A stretch of DNA of 64,000 bases from CATQHS01 sp965203375 (GTDB lineage Bacteria > Actinomycetota > Acidimicrobiia > Acidimicrobiales > Aldehydirespiratoraceae), in assembly GCA_965203375.1 (NCBI GenBank), contig OZ241886.1, positions 1,302,001 to 1,366,000 on the forward strand, given 5' to 3'. This document shows, piece by piece, positions 30,776-39,404 of the stretch (positions within the stretch are counted from its first letter, which is position 1; each line of letters begins with the position of its first letter). The notes under the pieces are model-generated. The model saw only the letters and a program-made list of their open reading frames with translations, had not been told where the DNA came from and did not search any database. Position numbers and translations under genes: made by a program.

Positions 30776-31408
30776 GTGATGCCCGACCGGCTCCGCCGAG
30801 CGGCCGAGGGAGCCCGGGGGTTCATGCCCCCCGACGAGGGGCTGGCCCTCTACGAGGCGGCCATGTCGCTGGCGGTCCCCGGCCCCCTGCTGGAGGTGGG
30901 CAGCTACTGCGGCAAGTCGGCCATCTACTTGGGGGCGGCGGCCCAGAGCCGGGGCCGGGTGCTGTTCGCGGTGGACCACCACCGGGGGTCGGAGGAGAAC
31001 CAGCCCGGCTGGGAGCACCACGACCCCGAGCTGGTCGACCCCGAGCTGGGGGTGATGGACACGCTGCCCTTCTTCCGCCGCGCCGTGCATGACGCCGGGC
31101 TGGAGGGCACGGTGGTGGCGGTGGTGGGCGACTCGCCCGCGGTGGCCGCGGCGTGGGCCGGGCCGCTGGCCTTGGTGTTCATCGACGGCGGCCACGGCCC
31201 CGAACCGGCCCGCGCCGACTACGAGGGCTGGGCCCCGCATGTGGCCCCCGGCGGCCTGCTGGCCATCCACGACGTGTTCCCCGATCCGGCCGACGGTGGC
31301 CGCCCCCCCTACGAGATCTACCTCCGGGCCCTCGACTCAGGCGCCTTCGCCGAGACCCCCGCCGTAGGCTCTCTGCGCATCCTCCACCGCACCAACCTCG
31401 ACTGCTAG
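30776..31408 (+). CDS. Class I SAM-dependent methyltransferase
   Basis: A 210-residue methyltransferase of the same type as the one at 16213-16968. The SAM motif is LLEVGSYCGKSAIYLG; the second strand is VLFAVDHHRGSEENQPGWE; the acidic strand is LVFIDGGHGPEPARADYEGW; then GGLLAIHDVFPDP. The substrate is unknown; the His/Asp-rich loop (HHRGSEEN) is a good subfamily marker. Start is GTG 30776 or ATG 30779. Its end is the left boundary of the AT-rich restriction-modification cassette. Confidence 0.85.
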   Translation: MMPDRLRRAAEGARGFMPPDEGLALYEAAMSLAVPGPLLEVGSYCGKSAIYLGAAAQSRGRVLFAVDHHRGSEENQPGWEHHDPELVDPELGVMDTLPFFRRAVHDAGLEGTVVAVVGDSPAVAAAWAGPLALVFIDGGHGPEPARADYEGWAPHVAPGGLLAIHDVFPDPADGGRPPYEIYLRALDSGAFAETPAVGSLRILHRTNLDC

Positions 31409-31464
31409 CTTGGCTTTATGGTAGAGTGCAATAATGATTAAACTAGAGTTATACTTCTAACTTT

Positions 31465-31476
31465 TATCATATGATA
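31465..31476. promoter_or_regulatory. 12-bp palindrome upstream of the type II methyltransferase gene
   Basis: Perfect palindrome TATCATATGATA, 11 bp before the GTG start of the methyltransferase gene, in a strongly AT-rich leader (31409-31487). It could be an operator or a methylation target for autoregulation. AAAGG next to it may be the ribosome-binding site. Confidence 0.45.
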
Positions 31477-31487
31477 TAAAGGTAACC

Positions 31488-33182
31488 GTGACTTGCATGA
31501 AAGCTACACGTATCGATAGACACCGCTCCGATCCCAAAAAGGCTGATGGAATTGTTTATACGCCACCAGCTCTTGCAAAGTTTCTTGCTCATCAAGCGTT
31601 CAAACCCTTAGAAAAGACAAGGGAAGTGAGAATTTTAGACCCGGCATGTGGTGACGGAGAGCTGCTACTTGCGGCCATATCAGTTGCTGAAAAACATGGT
31701 GTGCATGTCAAGGAAATTGTTGGGTATGATATTGATGCTGAGGCTATCGATATAGCAAGTTCTAGATTAGCAGGATTTCCGGGAAAAACTTTAAGATGTG
31801 CAAACTTCTTAAATATAATCGCTCATTCTCAAAGTCAAATAGGATTACTTTGTGATACAGAAGAATTGGCGCATCTTGATTTTGATCTTGTGATTTCTAA
31901 TCCTCCTTATGTTCGTACACAGATACTAGGAGCAACTATATCTCAAGAACTTAGTGGACAGTTCGGTCTAAGTGACCGAATTGATCTATATCACGCTTTT
32001 GCTGTGGCGATGATATATGCTTTAGCACCTAAGGGGGCTATTGGATTACTTTGCTCCAATAAATTCTTAACGAACCGTTCTGGTCGCGCTATGAGGAAGT
32101 TGCTGTTAGCGGAACTTGAGATAGATGAGATTGTTGATCTAGGTGATACTAAGTTATTTGAAGCCGCCGTTTTGCCAGTCATAATTTCGGGGGCTAAATC
32201 TCCCAATGGTTCAAGACATAGCACTGAAACTACCTTCCGCTCTATTTATGAAGCAAAGACATCTTCTAAAACTGAATGTGAGCCTTCTGCCGGTTCCATC
32301 CTTGATGCTCTTATAGAGCGGCACCATGGTCTGGTGAGTGATGGAAGTCGCACCTTTTTGATTCGTAGCGGAACGCTAGATCACAATAATGGATCGGACA
32401 TGCCTTGGAATCCTATAGATAGCAATAGTAGAATGCAACTGCAAACTTTAAGGCAATCAGATGTAACTGAGTTGGGTTCATTGGGCAGGATTCATGTTGG
32501 AGTAAAGACTACGGCAGATCTCATCTTCATTAGGTCAGATTGGGATCAGTTGCCCGAAGATTTACAGCCTGAATCAGTATTACTTCGTCCCTTACTGACA
32601 CATCATAATATCGAACGATGGATTGCACAGCCTGATGGTCGTCGCATTCTCTATCCACATCAAGATAAAGATGGTCGAGCAGTTGCCATAGATCTAAAAG
32701 AATTTCCTAGGGCCAGTGCATATTTGGAAGCTCACAGAGACCGTCTTCAAAGTCGAAAATATTTGATTGAAAGTGGACGGAAGTGGTATGAAATCTGGGT
32801 ACCTCAAAAGCCGGCACTCTGGTCACTCCCAAAAATTGTGTTCCCGGATATAGCTGAACTACCACGGTTTGCCTTCGATCGATCTGGATCTATTGTAAAT
32901 GGTGATTGCTATTGGATGGTTGTAGAAGACGATGATTTGGCTGAATTAGTTGTTGCTGTGTGTAACTCTAGCTTCTGTACTTGGTTCTATGACACCACGT
33001 GTGGAAATTTTCTTTATTCAGGTCGTCGAAGATTTATGGCACAGTATATCAAGCGCCTGCCAATACCTCGACCGACTAAAGATCTTGTAGAACAAATACG
33101 TGGACTACGCATGGCGGGTGACTTTAAGGAACTAAATGCGCTTGTGTGGTCAGCTTTCAGATTGGAAGAGCCCTCTCGGTAA
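31488..33182 (+). CDS. Type II DNA N6-adenine methyltransferase (Eco57I/TaqI-like)
   Basis: A 564-residue modification enzyme of the gamma class. It has YTPPALAKFLAHQA, motif I LDPACGDGELLLAA, VGYDIDAEAID, and the catalytic NPPY in VISNPPYVRTQIL, followed by RIDLYHAFAVAMI. The C-terminal half (from about 330: LGRIHVGVKTTADLIFIRSD) is a TaqI_C-like target-recognition domain. GC content is about 41%, the lowest of any gene here, which marks it as foreign. Start GTG 31488, or ATG 31497. It is convergent with, and overlaps by 33 bp, the endonuclease gene at 33150-34214. Confidence 0.93.
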   Translation: MTCMKATRIDRHRSDPKKADGIVYTPPALAKFLAHQAFKPLEKTREVRILDPACGDGELLLAAISVAEKHGVHVKEIVGYDIDAEAIDIASSRLAGFPGKTLRCANFLNIIAHSQSQIGLLCDTEELAHLDFDLVISNPPYVRTQILGATISQELSGQFGLSDRIDLYHAFAVAMIYALAPKGAIGLLCSNKFLTNRSGRAMRKLLLAELEIDEIVDLGDTKLFEAAVLPVIISGAKSPNGSRHSTETTFRSIYEAKTSSKTECEPSAGSILDALIERHHGLVSDGSRTFLIRSGTLDHNNGSDMPWNPIDSNSRMQLQTLRQSDVTELGSLGRIHVGVKTTADLIFIRSDWDQLPEDLQPESVLLRPLLTHHNIERWIAQPDGRRILYPHQDKDGRAVAIDLKEFPRASAYLEAHRDRLQSRKYLIESGRKWYEIWVPQKPALWSLPKIVFPDIAELPRFAFDRSGSIVNGDCYWMVVEDDDLAELVVAVCNSSFCTWFYDTTCGNFLYSGRRRFMAQYIKRLPIPRPTKDLVEQIRGLRMAGDFKELNALVWSAFRLEEPSR

Positions 33183-34214
33183 TTTTATCTGACGCTTTTT
33201 GTTTTGCACGAGCCCAGCGAATTGGGTGAACTCCAAGAGAAAGTCTCTACCGGTTACAACTACTATTTCGGTTATGGTTGTAGCTAGATCTCTAGGTTGA
33301 CCGTATGCTACAAGGTATCTAGCATCGCAATGCTGAAGGCCATGTCCAAGCGTAAGGGCTGGTGACTCATCGGTCGGCAGAACCATTCCAAGGTCAATCG
33401 TGGGAGATGTCTGTAGTTTCACTTCAAGTGCTTGGGATACTATATCTGGCCATTGTCCGTGGTTATCGTGGCTCCCTAGTCCGAGTTCCTGGCAGACAAC
33501 AGCCTGAAGTAGCTCACCTCGAACTCGGTCTTGTTCTAGGTCAACGGCTGGCAACCTTCGTCCTACTAGATTAAGAAGCTTCGCGTAGATCTCGGCAATT
33601 GGTAGAACCTTTCTAGGTGTAGGTGGCTGACCAGAACCTTGTAAAGCTAGTACGTCAGGTGACACTTGAATCGGGTGAAGTTTTTCATTGAAATTGTCTG
33701 TATCGTGAGAACTCACTAAGGCAGAACCTATTCGCCCTTCTTTGCGCTTAGCTTGGTACTTTGAAGTTAAAGTGTCTGTGCGATCCCATTGGATTATCTG
33801 TTGACCTCTTACGACACGAATAGTTTGAATAATACCTTTGCTGTTAGGACGTATCAGCACGTATCTTTGATTAGGAAATACATCCTGATTCCAGATTTGG
33901 AGGTTGTCGCTCACCTGTACATATACGTCAAGATTCTGACCGGGAAATCGGGGCTGCTTCTTTTTGAATGAAATTGGAACTTTATATCCCATGGCCATTG
34001 AAACTAATTGCTTGGCCAGTTTAGATCTGGTGCGTAAAGGTCCAGTCAGTGCTGAACCGGTTAGCCTTGCTGTAAGTAGAGCCTCAAGTTCTTCGTCCGT
34101 ATAGAAGAGATCAAGTTGATTTGGCGCAAGGTTCTGGTAGATGTCGATATTAGCAAGTTGGATAGCTGAAGCTCGCCTGTACGCGGCAAGGAGAATTTCG
34201 TTTGAGGTAGTCAC
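33150..34214 (-). CDS. Probable type II restriction endonuclease (PD-(D/E)XK)
   Basis: A 354-residue protein with a GTG start. The nuclease core appears as WPDIVSQALEVKLQ, a PD-x7-E-x-K arrangement, near residue 255. Before it, ELLQAVVCQELGLG forms the helix expected ahead of the active site. The N-terminal ~180 residues are not a family I can name. It is AT-rich like the methyltransferase next to it and convergent with it, a typical type II arrangement, and the pair would protect the host from phages. The open frame upstream of GTG 34214 overlaps the 3' end of the next gene and is not used. Recognition site unknown. Confidence 0.85.
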   Translation of the reverse strand: MTTSNEILLAAYRRASAIQLANIDIYQNLAPNQLDLFYTDEELEALLTARLTGSALTGPLRTRSKLAKQLVSMAMGYKVPISFKKKQPRFPGQNLDVYVQVSDNLQIWNQDVFPNQRYVLIRPNSKGIIQTIRVVRGQQIIQWDRTDTLTSKYQAKRKEGRIGSALVSSHDTDNFNEKLHPIQVSPDVLALQGSGQPPTPRKVLPIAEIYAKLLNLVGRRLPAVDLEQDRVRGELLQAVVCQELGLGSHDNHGQWPDIVSQALEVKLQTSPTIDLGMVLPTDESPALTLGHGLQHCDARYLVAYGQPRDLATTITEIVVVTGRDFLLEFTQFAGLVQNKKRQIKLPRGLFQSES

Positions 34215-34219
34215 CGTGT

Positions 34220-35323
34220 TCAGCGGTGGCGTCGGTTGAGGCTGGCTGGGTTGGGGGTGGCGGGGTCTAGGTTGAGGATGGGGGGGAGGGAGTGTTTGTC
34301 GGTGAACAGCGATGAGGCCGGGCTGCGGCCTTCTAGGGCGTCGGCAGCGAGGATCACGGCCGCGGCTGAGTAGGTGGTGCGCTCGTCGGGGGGGAAGGCC
34401 ACTTGGTCGGGGAAGGCGATCCCGGTGCGGTAGCGGCCGTCGGGGTCGCGCAGCTTCTGGGCCCAACCGAACAGCTCCAGGGCCCGGGTCCGGTCGCCGG
34501 CGGCGGCGAAAGCCATGGCGCACTCGCAGGTCTCGGCCGTCGTCACCCACTCCCGGTCGCTGACGCAGCGCACCCCCTCCCCGTCCCTCACGAACGTCCG
34601 GTAGCCGCCGGCCAGCCGGGCCCGGCCCGCCTCGCCGTCGATCACCCCGGTCAGCACCGGGTAGTACCAGTCCATGGCCCAGCGGTCCTTGGGGGCGAAG
34701 GCCTCGGGGCCGCAGTGGCGGATGGTGTGGGCCAGCCGGGCCAGCGACAGCTCCCAGCCCGGCCTCTCCGCGCCCAGCTCGCGGCTGACGGCCAGGGCGC
34801 AGCGCAGGCTGTGGGCGATGGACGACGACCCGGTCAGCAGGGCGAACGGCCACGGGGTGCCGTCGGGGTGGCGGGCCCACAGGATCTCGCCCCTCGGGGT
34901 CTGCAGGCCCAGCACGAAGTCGATGGCCCTCGACACCACTGGGGCCATGGCAGTCAAAAAGCCCCGGTCGCCGTGCAGCAGGTAGTGGTGCCACACCCCG
35001 GCGGCCGCGTAGGCGATGACGTTGGCGTCAAGTTTGAGCTGCTCGGGCCCGTCGGCTGCGTAGTACTGGTGCCAGGAGCCGTCAGGCCGCTGGATGTCGG
35101 CCAGCCACTGGTAGGCGGCTTCGGCCTCGCCCCGCAGCCCGGCTGCGGCCAGGGCCATGGCCGCCTCCACGTGGTTCCACGGGTCGGCGTGGCCGCCCGG
35201 GAACCAGGGGATCATCCCCGACGGGAGCTGCCACTCGGCGATGGTGGCGGCGGTGAGGGCCGTCTCTTCCCGGCTCAGCACCCCGGCCACCTCCGGCGGT
35301 CCCGCCCAGGCCTCAGGCGGCAC
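34220..35323 (-). CDS. Predicted six-hairpin (alpha/alpha toroid) protein
   Basis: A 367-residue protein with repeated helical hairpins typical of glycoside-hydrolase or prenyltransferase-like toroids. Features include GMIPWFPGGHADPWNHVEAAMAL, YQWLADIQRPDGSWHQYYA, ILWARHPDGTPW, KDRWAMDWYYPVL, and ETCECAMAFAAAGD. The W-x-Y/D-rich face suggests a sugar-binding site. The gene overlaps the following methyltransferase gene by 11 bp and is in one operon with it and a GT4 enzyme, so a role in making a glycosylated lipid or polysaccharide is likely. The automatic name prenyltransferase would be unsafe. The last residues (PASLNRRHR) adjoin the restriction cassette. Confidence 0.75.
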   Translation of the reverse strand: MPPEAWAGPPEVAGVLSREETALTAATIAEWQLPSGMIPWFPGGHADPWNHVEAAMALAAAGLRGEAEAAYQWLADIQRPDGSWHQYYAADGPEQLKLDANVIAYAAAGVWHHYLLHGDRGFLTAMAPVVSRAIDFVLGLQTPRGEILWARHPDGTPWPFALLTGSSSIAHSLRCALAVSRELGAERPGWELSLARLAHTIRHCGPEAFAPKDRWAMDWYYPVLTGVIDGEAGRARLAGGYRTFVRDGEGVRCVSDREWVTTAETCECAMAFAAAGDRTRALELFGWAQKLRDPDGRYRTGIAFPDQVAFPPDERTTYSAAAVILAADALEGRSPASSLFTDKHSLPPILNLDPATPNPASLNRRHR

Positions 35324-36284
35324 GGCCCGCTCCCGCGTCGGCAGTCACGGCCGTCGGCTTGGTCTCGGTTGCCCACGCAGTCCCAGATGCGGTCTCGGTT
35401 TCGGCCGTCGGCTCGGTCTCGGCTGCGGCTCTCTCGCCGGCTTCGGCCCGGTCTTCGACAGGGGAGCGGCGGGGTGCTGGCTTGGCCGCGTACAGCACCA
35501 GGCTCTTGCCCAGCACGGGGTTGAGCGCCCGCTCGACGGTGCGGGTGAGGCGGGGCCGTTTGACTATGTCCCACTCCAGCAGCCGGTGGTAGGCCCGCAC
35601 CGGCCTGCTCTCGCCGACGGCCCGGTTCGGCCCCACCGCGCACCTGAGCCACCAGTAGGGCGAGTGCAGGGCGTGGGCCCGGTGGGACCGGCCCGGTGCC
35701 AGCCCGGCCGCGGCCAGCCGCCAGGCCAGGCGGCGCTTGCGGTAGATCCGCACGTGTCCGCCCGCCGCGGCCGGGGCGTGGTAGTCGTCGGACAGCATCC
35801 AGCAGACCTTCTCGGGCCACCAGGCGGGGACGGTCACCGCCAGGCGGCCCCCGGGCTTGAGCACTCGGGCCAGCTCGGCGCAGGCGGCCTGGTCATCGGG
35901 CACGTGCTCCAGCACCTCGCTGGCGATCACCCGGTCGAAGGCGGCGTCGCCGAAGGGCAGCCGGGCTCCGTCGCACTGCACGGCCGCGCCCATGACGGGC
36001 CCGGCGGCTTCGGGCCCGTCGGTTTCGGCCTCGGCGGCGGTCTCAGGCAGCGGGTGCAGGTGTTGATCGCCCAGGGTGCCGTCGGTTTCGACCCCGACTT
36101 CGGCGGCGGCTAGTGCGGCGATGGTGTCGCGCACGGCCGTCACCTCGGCCCGGCCCAGGTCGCAGGCCACCACGTCGGCCCCCCGCAGGAGGGCCTCGAA
36201 GGTGTGCCGCCCCATGCCGCAGCCCAGGTCGAGCACCCGGTGTCCGGCCCTCACGTCCAGGCGGTCGTAGTCCACGGTGAGCAT
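35313..36284 (-). CDS. Class I SAM-dependent methyltransferase in a glycan cluster
   Basis: A 323-residue methyltransferase. The SAM motif is VLDLGCGMGRHTFEALL, followed by VVACDLGRAEV, then an inserted acidic loop (about residues 65-95), then LPFGDAAFDRVIASEVLEHV and LKPGGRLAVTVPAWWPE. The C-terminal tail is low complexity (Glu, Thr, Ala). Its ATG overlaps the stop of the GT4 gene (TGATG), so translation is coupled. Likely methylates a glycan or lipid made by the neighbouring glycosyltransferase. Confidence 0.88.
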   Translation of the reverse strand: MLTVDYDRLDVRAGHRVLDLGCGMGRHTFEALLRGADVVACDLGRAEVTAVRDTIAALAAAEVGVETDGTLGDQHLHPLPETAAEAETDGPEAAGPVMGAAVQCDGARLPFGDAAFDRVIASEVLEHVPDDQAACAELARVLKPGGRLAVTVPAWWPEKVCWMLSDDYHAPAAAGGHVRIYRKRRLAWRLAAAGLAPGRSHRAHALHSPYWWLRCAVGPNRAVGESRPVRAYHRLLEWDIVKRPRLTRTVERALNPVLGKSLVLYAAKPAPRRSPVEDRAEAGERAAAETEPTAETETASGTAWATETKPTAVTADAGAGRAA

Positions 36285-37657
36285 CAGCCCGCCCCCGTCC
36301 GGCCCGCGCCGACCTCAGCCGCCGAGGCCGATCGGTCCAACCAGCCGGACCGGCTCGAACGGTCGGGTCGGTCAGACCGGGCCCGCTGGAGCTCGATCAC
36401 GGCTCGGTAGTGCTCGACGGTGCGGGCCGCGGTGTGCCGCCACGACCATTGGTCGATCACCCGGCAGCGCCCGGCCGCGCCCACCCGGGCCCGGGCCTCA
36501 CCGTCGTCGAGCGCGGCCCGGATCACCGAGGCCAGCGAGTCGCTGTCGCCCGGCTCGGCCAGAAAGCAGGTCCGGCCGTGGTCCCCGGCCACCTCGGGCA
36601 GGGCCCCGCCGGTGGTGGCCACCAGCGGCGTCCCGCAGGCCATGGCCTCGATGGCCGGCAGCGAGAACCCCTCGTACAGCGACGGCACCACGGCCAGCTC
36701 GGCCTGGCCGTACAGCTCCACGATCTGCTCGTCGGCCAGCCCCGACACGAAGGTCACCGCGCCCTCCAACCCCAGGTCGGCCAGGGTCCGGCTGGCGGCC
36801 GAGTCGGGCTTGGGCTGCCCGATCACCACCAGCTCGACGCAGCGCTCGGTGCGGAGCTTGGCCACGGCCTCCAGCAGGTAGCGCAGCCCCTTCATGGCCA
36901 CGTCCGCGCTGGCGGTGGTGATCAGCCGACCCGGAACCCGGCTCAGGCCGGGCCGGGGCGAGAACAGGTCGGGGTCCACCCCCACCGGCACCACGTGCAG
37001 GCGCTCCATCGGCACCCGGTGGTCGCGGCATACGTCGGCCCGGGAGGACTCCGACACCGTCACCACCCGGTCCAGGCGGCGGGCCACCCTGGTCTGCATC
37101 CGGGTGAAGGCGTACCAGCGGCGCTTGCCGAACCGCTCCCCGAAGGTGCGGGCGTGGGCCAGCTCCAGGCGGCGGTCCACGGTGATGGGATGATGCACGG
37201 TGGCCAGCACCGGCCAGCCCCGGCGGTGCAGGGCCAGCACCCCCCAGCCCAGGCACTGGTTGTCGTGGACCACGTCGAAGTCGGCCCGGCGGGTCCGCAG
37301 ATGGCGCCAGGCCCGCAGGCTGAAGGCCAGGGGCTCGCTGAAGTTGCCGGTGGCGAACGAGGCGTGCTCCACCGCGTCGGTCCAGTCCTTCCACTCCCAC
37401 AGCCGGGGCTTGCGCATGGGATGGGGCTCGGCCCATATGTCCAGGCTGGGCAGCTCGGTCGCCTCCACCGAGGGGTCGAGGACCGGGTGGGGCGGCCCGC
37501 TCATCACCGTCACTTTGTGGCCGTCGGCGGCCAGGGCCTTGGACAGGTGGTGGACGTAGACGCCTTGGCCGCCGACGTAGCGGTGGCCTCGGTAGGACAG
37601 CAGCGCCACCCGCAGCGGGGCATCGGGCGGGGGAGCGTCTGTGGGCATGGCGGTCAA
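36284..37657 (-). CDS. Family 4 glycosyltransferase
   Basis: A 457-residue GT-B glycosyltransferase of family 4. The N-terminal domain has LLSYRGHRYVGGQGVYVHHL, the acceptor-side loop of GT4 enzymes. The C-terminal domain has SRVPGRLITTASADVAMKGL and the EX7E motif in EGFSLPAIEA, followed by GTPLVATTGGALPEV. It is the first gene of the operon with the methyltransferase and the toroid protein. Sugar and acceptor are unknown; the loop VHDNQCLGWG and the gene trio suggest an envelope lipid or a methylated polysaccharide. The 5' end of the gene is in a 98-bp-spaced duplication with the preceding lnt end. Confidence 0.9.
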   Translation of the reverse strand: MTAMPTDAPPPDAPLRVALLSYRGHRYVGGQGVYVHHLSKALAADGHKVTVMSGPPHPVLDPSVEATELPSLDIWAEPHPMRKPRLWEWKDWTDAVEHASFATGNFSEPLAFSLRAWRHLRTRRADFDVVHDNQCLGWGVLALHRRGWPVLATVHHPITVDRRLELAHARTFGERFGKRRWYAFTRMQTRVARRLDRVVTVSESSRADVCRDHRVPMERLHVVPVGVDPDLFSPRPGLSRVPGRLITTASADVAMKGLRYLLEAVAKLRTERCVELVVIGQPKPDSAASRTLADLGLEGAVTFVSGLADEQIVELYGQAELAVVPSLYEGFSLPAIEAMACGTPLVATTGGALPEVAGDHGRTCFLAEPGDSDSLASVIRAALDDGEARARVGAAGRCRVIDQWSWRHTAARTVEHYRAVIELQRARSDRPDRSSRSGWLDRSASAAEVGAGRTGAG

Positions 37658-37756
37658 GCCCGGTGGTGGGGGAGCGACCGGACCGGCGGGGGAGCGGCCG
37701 TGGGCGTGGGTGCTGGGTCGGGCGGCGGGGGAGCGTCTGTGGGCATGGCGGTCAAG
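37624..37756. repeat. Direct repeat of about 33 bp spaced 98 bp, at the GT4 start/lnt end
   Basis: The 5' end of the GT4 gene (gcgggggagcgtctgtgggc and on through atggcggtcaag) recurs at about 37725-37756, in the lnt stop region. The spacer has another partial copy (gcgggggagcggccgtgggc). Part of the pattern of duplicated gene ends in this window. Confidence 0.8.
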
Positions 37757-39404
37757 GCTTCCTGCTGGCTCTCCGCGTCCTCGGGGTGACTGCGTAGGCT
37801 AAGGCCATCGCCGCCGCGGCCGTCACGGCCACGGGCCAGGCCCCCCAGCGCACGGCCAGGGTCGTCCCCTCCCGCAACTCCACCGCTGCCTGCAGCACCC
37901 GGGGCTCGGAGATGCCGCTGCGCTGGGCCACGGCGCCGTCGGGGGTCACGATGGCGGAGAACCCGGTGGGGGCGGCCTGCACCACCCACCGGTCGGTCTC
38001 GACGGCCCGCAGCCTGCTGGAGGCGATCTGCTGGGACTGGATGACGGCCAGCCAGTAGCTGGAGCCGTTGGTGGGGTTGAGCAGGATCAGGCCGCCGTTG
38101 CCCGCCGCGTCCCGGGCCCGGTGGTCGAAGAACACCTCCCAGGAGATGCTCACGCCCAGGCGGCCCAGCTCGGTGTCGACCACGGCCGGCCCCGTTCCCG
38201 CCCGCACGTCCCGGGCCGGGACCTCTCCGCTCACCCGCTCGACCAGGCCCCGCATGGGGACCAGCTCGCCGTAGGGCACCAGCTTCACCTTGTCGTAGCG
38301 GTCCACCATCACACCGGCGCGGTCGAACACGGCCGAGTAGTTGAGGTTGGCCTCGCCGTCGGCGCTGCGCCCGAAGAAGCCGGCCACCACCACCGCCTCC
38401 AGCTCGACGGCCAGGGCCGACAGCTTGTTCCGGGCCTCGGATTCGGTGAGCAGGGGCTCCTCGCACCGCAGCGGGGCGGCGCCGTCGGGGCTGGGGTGGA
38501 CCACGTCCTCGGGCCACACCACCAGATCCACCGGCTTGGACACGTCCGCCGAGGCGGCCAGGTGGCGCTCGAACACCCCCCGGTTGGCGCAGACGTCGGC
38601 CCTGGTGTTCTGGGGACCGCCGCCCTGCACGGCCGCCACTTCGATCTCCCCGACGGCCCGGGCCCCCGGCGCCAGCGGGGCCGCGGCCGCGAACGCGATC
38701 ACCAGTAGGGCTGCGGCCGCGGCCGGCTTCCAGCGCCGCCGGGCGGCGGCGGCCACCGCTACCCCGGCGGCGGCGGCCAGGGCGGTGAGCAGCAGCGACC
38801 CGAAGAGCCGGGCCGTCGGGGCCAGGGGGCCGGCGGCCTGGCCCATGGCCACGGTGGCGATGGGCACCCCGCCGAAGGGCCAGCTCCAGCGCAGCAGCTC
38901 GGTCAGGGCCACCGCGGCCGGGAAGGCCCCGTAGCGCCGGTCGTCGCCGGGCACGGCCGCGCCGGCCGCCGCGAACATGGCCGCGAACCCGGCCACGGTC
39001 AGGGGCCACCCCAGCAGCGTCATGTCGGCCATCCACAGGGTGGACGGGGCGAACCAGGCCGCCGCCACCAGCGCCGACCGCCCGGCCCGGGCCGAGATTC
39101 GGGCCCCGCCCAGCAGGTCGACCCACAGGGCCAGGCCGGCCCAGCCCAGCGGCCACCACCCCCACGGCGGCATGGAGGCGGCCACCAGCAGGCCGGCGGC
39201 CACCGCTCTGCCCCAGACCGGGACTCGGTCCCGTCCCCGATCCCGGCCCGAGCCCCCGGCCGTAGTCCGCTTCCGGCCCGATCCCCGCTTCTGGGCCGAT
39301 CCCCGCTTCCGGCCCGATCCCTGCTTCTGGGCTGATCCCGGGTTTCGGCCCGGTCCTCGCTTCTGGGCCGTGGTCCGGGTCGGGCGGGTCGAGTCTGGAG
39401 TCAT
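37752..39404 (-). CDS. lnt: Apolipoprotein N-acyltransferase-like membrane protein
   Basis: A 550-residue protein with a basic N-terminal tail, about six membrane helices, and a C-terminal nitrilase-like domain, the layout of Lnt, which N-acylates lipoproteins. The catalytic Glu is in WPEDVVHPS and the Lys in YDKVKLVPYGELVP. The catalytic Cys position reads LGVSISWEVFF, that is Ser in place of Cys (codon TCC). The N-terminal tail has three 12-residue repeats (QKRGPGRNPGSA, QKQGSGRKRGSA, QKRGSGRKRTTA). The ATG overlaps the cgoX stop by 4 bp, so the two are translationally coupled. Activity is doubtful if the Ser is real. Confidence 0.85.
   Translation of the reverse strand: MTPDSTRPTRTTAQKRGPGRNPGSAQKQGSGRKRGSAQKRGSGRKRTTAGGSGRDRGRDRVPVWGRAVAAGLLVAASMPPWGWWPLGWAGLALWVDLLGGARISARAGRSALVAAAWFAPSTLWMADMTLLGWPLTVAGFAAMFAAAGAAVPGDDRRYGAFPAAVALTELLRWSWPFGGVPIATVAMGQAAGPLAPTARLFGSLLLTALAAAAGVAVAAAARRRWKPAAAAALLVIAFAAAAPLAPGARAVGEIEVAAVQGGGPQNTRADVCANRGVFERHLAASADVSKPVDLVVWPEDVVHPSPDGAAPLRCEEPLLTESEARNKLSALAVELEAVVVAGFFGRSADGEANLNYSAVFDRAGVMVDRYDKVKLVPYGELVPMRGLVERVSGEVPARDVRAGTGPAVVDTELGRLGVSISWEVFFDHRARDAAGNGGLILLNPTNGSSYWLAVIQSQQIASSRLRAVETDRWVVQAAPTGFSAIVTPDGAVAQRSGISEPRVLQAAVELREGTTLAVRWGAWPVAVTAAAAMALAYAVTPRTRRASRKP

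Noticed and set aside
34215..34994. Longer N-terminus for the type II endonuclease (614 codons)
   Set aside because: The extension runs antisense through the toroid-protein gene with 70% GC and no nuclease family motif; the AT-rich frame begins at the GTG at 34214.
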